16,344 nucleotides of DNA, taken from contig JALTUB010000199.1 of the NCBI GenBank assembly GCA_027047745.1, positions 1-16,344 on the forward strand, read 5' to 3'. The notes under the pieces were generated by a model. The model saw only the letters and a list, made by a program, of their open reading frames with translations. It ran no database searches and had not been told where the DNA came from. Source of the stretch: Sulfurimonas sp. (GTDB taxonomy: Bacteria > Campylobacterota > Campylobacteria > Campylobacterales > Sulfurimonadaceae). The position numbers and the translations under genes are program-made. Of the stretch, positions 13,615 to 16,344 are shown in pieces. Position 1 is the first letter of the stretch; each line of letters opens with the position of its first letter.

Positions 13615-15612
13615 CTAAAAAAACTTTTTAAATAGTTTATTTAACTCTTTTTTAACTGCTTTTGTAGCCTCTTTTTTTATTATCTTATTTGCATTTATTC
13701 CAACTTTTGGTCTGTTTACATTACCATTTAAAGTGATTGTCAAAGGATTACCATTTGCATTTATATCTATCTTAGAGTTTATACTCTGAGTTTTAGAGTT
13801 TAGTTTTGTATTTTTTGTCATGATAGAAGATGTGTTAGATTTCAAATCAAATGAAGCTAAGATATGCTCTTGTTTTATCTTTGCACTTACATCACCTTTA
13901 AAGAGTTGCTTATACAAATCAATCCTAGCATACTGTTTTGTTAAGTCAAGAACCTTATTCCTTGTAAATTTTCCATCACTTATCTTTCCATTAAAAACAC
14001 CACTCTGTTTTACAAGATTATAATCAAGGACTCCATCGATAGAAGAGTCTATGACTTTTGGATATATCAACATATCTAAAATATCTAGCGTTTGCAAAGA
14101 TGCTAAAGTAGCATGAAAGTCATCATTATGCAGTTTAGCATCCAACTTTCCACCTGCAACGGCTGAGTGCATAGTAAAGTCTAAATCTTTAGCTTTTTTA
14201 AGCTCTCCATTTGCAACTAAAGCACCTTTTAAATGTCTATCACTTGCAAAGTATAGTTTGTCAAGATTTGGTATTTTTGCGATGTAGTCACTTATGATTG
14301 AGCCATCTTTTATGTTAAATTTAGCACTTTTTATATCAAAATCAGCAAGATTTGAGCTAAAATCCAATCTTGTATCTACAATATTTTTATTTAAAGTTGT
14401 TGTTGTATTTGCCTTAAAAGTTGTGTATGGCATTTTGCTTTTAAACTTATATGCCTTTGTCATATATCTTGAGTCAACTAAACCTTTTGTGATTTTTGAC
14501 TTTATGATTCCTTTTAAACTTTTAACTCTTGCATCTGATATATCAACATCCATAGAAAAAAGTGCATCAGCATAGTGAGGTTGTTTTACCATATATAAAA
14601 CTTTTTGTAGTTTAAGATTTTTTATGTTTGCTTTTACACTACTTGCTTGAAAGTTTTCTAACAATGCTACAAATGTAGTATCAGAATCAGCAATATCAGT
14701 TTTACCATCAACGCTCATCTTTTTCTTAGTACCCTTAACGCTACCATCGAGTCTTAAAGCACCTCTTACATCTGCATGTGTGATTGGTTTTAAAACAGCA
14801 AGTTCCTTAACATTTACACCGTACTTTATATTTAACGCTAAAGGTTCTGGAGTCAATTTACCCGAAGAAGTTAATTTTGCAAGGTTTGAGCTTAATATGT
14901 AAGTGTAATCAACATCATTACCCTTTAGTTTCGCATCAAGATTCATACTAAATGCAGTATGAGGTATGGTGATGTTAAAATCTTTTCTCATGACTTTAGA
15001 GTTAAGTTGTCCTTTTATAGTTTCAAGTTTCACTTCTCCATCAAGCTTATGTGGTGTTATATTTTTAAAATCAACATTTAGATTTATATCTGCACTTGCA
15101 TACTCTTTTTGATTTAACATAAAAAGTAACTTTTGTAAGTTCGCTTTATCTATACTCGCTATTATCGAAGTTGGATTTAGGTCTGTAAGTTCTACATGAT
15201 ACTTTGTCTTACTAGCAGCTACATCACTCTTTCCATCTACTTTGATAAACGCCATATCTCCAACAACAGTTCCATCAGTGTGAAAAGAGCTTTGAAGTTT
15301 CGTTTTTGTCAATGGCTCTAATGTTTTTAACTCTTCAAGATTAACACGATAAGCAACATTAAAAGCTTGAGAAAAAAGTGAATAATTTCCTGTAACCAAA
15401 ACAGTATTATTTTTATTTAACTCCAAAAGAATTTCAAATTTGCTCATGCTTAACTTAAACGATTTGAGTTTGGAGTCAAGTTTTGTTTGCTCTTTTATCT
15501 TTGACTCAATAGTCGGCTTTAGTAAATTATTACCAAATGGTGTAAATGCAACTACATACACAACTAAAACTAAACTCACTACAATACCTATCAACCATGC
15601 AAAATATTTCAT
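13615..15612 (-). CDS. AsmA-like membrane-anchored repeat protein
   Basis: A 665-residue protein anchored by one N-terminal helix (WLIGIVVSLVLVVYVVAF, 6-23), with the rest predicted in the periplasm. The body is beta-rich and repetitive. It starts TPFGNNLLKPTIESKIKEQT, a pattern of the AsmA/TamB/DUF748-like family, and ends GNVNRPKVGINANKIIKKEA plus a Lys-rich amphipathic tail. Family members form long grooves that move phospholipids between membranes. A unit of about 176 residues recurs: LEPLT/DGTVVG (99-118), LKPIT/DGSVKG (274-294), and a more diverged third copy from about 447 (ANGELK near 467). ATG at 15612 follows AGGAGAG; a TACAAT at 15646-15641 is a possible -10. It is a monocistronic gene. 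A lipid-transport role is inference from family. Confidence 0.72.
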   Translation of the reverse strand: MKYFAWLIGIVVSLVLVVYVVAFTPFGNNLLKPTIESKIKEQTKLDSKLKSFKLSMSKFEILLELNKNNTVLVTGNYSLFSQAFNVAYRVNLEELKTLEPLTKTKLQSSFHTDGTVVGDMAFIKVDGKSDVAASKTKYHVELTDLNPTSIIASIDKANLQKLLFMLNQKEYASADINLNVDFKNITPHKLDGEVKLETIKGQLNSKVMRKDFNITIPHTAFSMNLDAKLKGNDVDYTYILSSNLAKLTSSGKLTPEPLALNIKYGVNVKELAVLKPITHADVRGALRLDGSVKGTKKKMSVDGKTDIADSDTTFVALLENFQASSVKANIKNLKLQKVLYMVKQPHYADALFSMDVDISDARVKSLKGIIKSKITKGLVDSRYMTKAYKFKSKMPYTTFKANTTTTLNKNIVDTRLDFSSNLADFDIKSAKFNIKDGSIISDYIAKIPNLDKLYFASDRHLKGALVANGELKKAKDLDFTMHSAVAGGKLDAKLHNDDFHATLASLQTLDILDMLIYPKVIDSSIDGVLDYNLVKQSGVFNGKISDGKFTRNKVLDLTKQYARIDLYKQLFKGDVSAKIKQEHILASFDLKSNTSSIMTKNTKLNSKTQSINSKIDINANGNPLTITLNGNVNRPKVGINANKIIKKEATKAVKKELNKLFKKFF

Positions 15613-15698
15613 GCAACTCTCCTATCTAATACAATGAATAATTGTACTAAAAAAATCATTAATTAACTCATATTTTAGACTTGATACCAAATGACTCA

Positions 15699-15758
15699 AC
15701 TTAAATGATTAATTTTATTTAAGTATTACTTGACATTGTTACACTCAATGTGTATAAT
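15699..15758 (+). promoter_or_regulatory. Strong sigma70-type promoter and palindromes before grpE
   Basis: TTGACA (15730-15735), a 17-base spacer and TATAAT (15753-15758) give a perfect consensus promoter, unusual for Campylobacterota, which generally lack a -35. An inverted repeat ACATTG-N7-CAATGT (15734-15752) fills the spacer, and another, ACTTAAAT-N10-ATTTAAGT (15699-15724), lies just upstream. They could be repressor sites for heat-shock control. Neither matches the CIRCE (HrcA) or HAIR (HspR) consensus. The transcript would start near 15765. Confidence 0.68.
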
Positions 15759-15793
15759 ACGCTTATCTTTAAAAAAGGAGTCACTTAATAATT

Positions 15794-16344
15794 ATGTCTC
15801 AAGAAACAAAAAAAGACGAAAATATCTCTACTGATGAGAATTTAGTCGATACAAACGAAGAACAAGTTATTGATGAATCAGAGGCTGAAGCTGAAGCAGT
15901 TGAAAATGAATTTGATCTTTTACAGGCTGAAATGTCTGAACTAAAAGACAAATATGCAAGAGTTCATGCTGACTTTGATAACATCAAGAAAAGACTAGAG
16001 AGAGAAAAGTACACAGCAGTCGAGTATGCAAATGAAAAATTTGCTAAAGATATGATTCCTGTTTTAGATGCACTTGATGGTGCTATGAAGTCTGCAAGTG
16101 GAGACGCTGACAAAGCAGAACTTTTTGACAAACTAAAAGAGGGAATTGAGCTAACACACAAGCAGTTCTTAACACAACTCGATAAGCATGGTGTTACTAT
16201 GGTCGCTCATGATGAGCCATTTGATCCAAATATTCACAATGCAATTCAAGCTGTTGATAGTGAAGATGTAGAGAATGGGCAGATAGTTCAAACTTTTCAG
16301 ACTGGATATAAGTATAAAAATCGCCCACTTCGTGAAGCGATGGT
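15794..16344 (+). CDS. grpE: Nucleotide exchange factor GrpE, C-terminus cut by window edge
   Basis: GrpE releases ADP from DnaK in the cytoplasmic Hsp70 cycle. About 183 residues are visible. They include an acidic disordered N-terminus (to about 40), a long coiled coil (ENEFDLLQAEMSELKDKYAR and onward) with the HADFDNIKKRLEREK signature, and the beta-domain GVTMVAHDEPFDPNIHNAI with TGYKYKNRPLREAMV at the edge. The frame is intact to the window end, and only a few residues are missing by family length. ATG at 15794 is 13 bases from GGAG (15777-15780), a long spacing, but no closer start is available. In many relatives hrcA precedes grpE and dnaK follows. Here hrcA is absent upstream, where a divergent AsmA-like gene lies instead. 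Confidence 0.93.
   Translation, partial: MSQETKKDENISTDENLVDTNEEQVIDESEAEAEAVENEFDLLQAEMSELKDKYARVHADFDNIKKRLEREKYTAVEYANEKFAKDMIPVLDALDGAMKSASGDADKAELFDKLKEGIELTHKQFLTQLDKHGVTMVAHDEPFDPNIHNAIQAVDSEDVENGQIVQTFQTGYKYKNRPLREAM

Noticed and set aside
15964..16161. Minus-strand open frame inside grpE
   Set aside because: It lies wholly antisense to a clear GrpE coding sequence and has a low-complexity serine-rich composition.
1..16344. CRISPR array, tRNA, rRNA, insertion sequence or phage genes
   Set aside because: I saw no regularly spaced repeats, cloverleaf-like sequence, transposase or integrase motifs, or terminal inverted repeats by eye; a covariance-model scan was not possible.

Overview
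This is low-GC chromosomal DNA from a member of the Campylobacterota (formerly Epsilonproteobacteria), most like a Sulfurimonas-type sulfur- or hydrogen-oxidising denitrifier. The evidence is the epsilon-type NorC/NorB and cd1 nitrite-reductase sequences, a desulforubrerythrin of the Campylobacter type, the prs-lepA-comF order, AT-rich intergenic DNA with extended -10 promoters (TGnTATAAT), and typical Campylobacterota protein sequences. No phage, insertion sequence, tRNA, rRNA or CRISPR array was seen.

Layout. 1-5761 (minus strand): a denitrification cluster, transcribed right to left. An FNR-type promoter precedes a small membrane protein gene, norC, norB and a 50-residue membrane protein gene. 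These are followed by a broken nirS, a nirC-like cytochrome c gene, a shortened nirJ and the start of nirF, which runs off the left edge. 5776-6140: a small acidic conserved-type protein. 6294-7622 (plus): an outer-membrane beta-barrel porin. 7678-9001 (minus): desulforubrerythrin behind a Fur/PerR-type operator, then an alpha/beta-hydrolase esterase. 9162-12473 (plus): a tight prs-lepA-comF operon. 12517-13305 (minus): a probable toxin-antitoxin pair with a GNAT toxin. 13306-13614: a gene-poor stretch with a broken coding remnant and a hairpin. 13615-15612 (minus): a large AsmA-like membrane-anchored protein with internal repeats. 15794-16344 (plus): grpE, cut by the right edge, behind a near-ideal sigma70 promoter.

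How the genes fit together. The nor genes look intact and carry a textbook class II FNR promoter, so NO reduction is probably still induced under low oxygen. The nitrite-reductase half looks like it is decaying. nirS has three frame changes, an in-frame stop and in-frame losses, including the Pro-His-Pro-Gly segment that carries a catalytic histidine. nirJ (heme d1 synthesis) has lost an internal block and the C-terminal CxxC. The strain may therefore still detoxify or respire NO while no longer making it with cd1 nitrite reductase. Assembly or sequencing error is the main rival explanation for the frameshifts, but it explains the in-frame losses poorly.

The least described items are the short putative antitoxin paired with the GNAT protein, the two small membrane proteins flanking norCB, and the triplicated AsmA-like protein. 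I did not find a clearly new multi-gene system.
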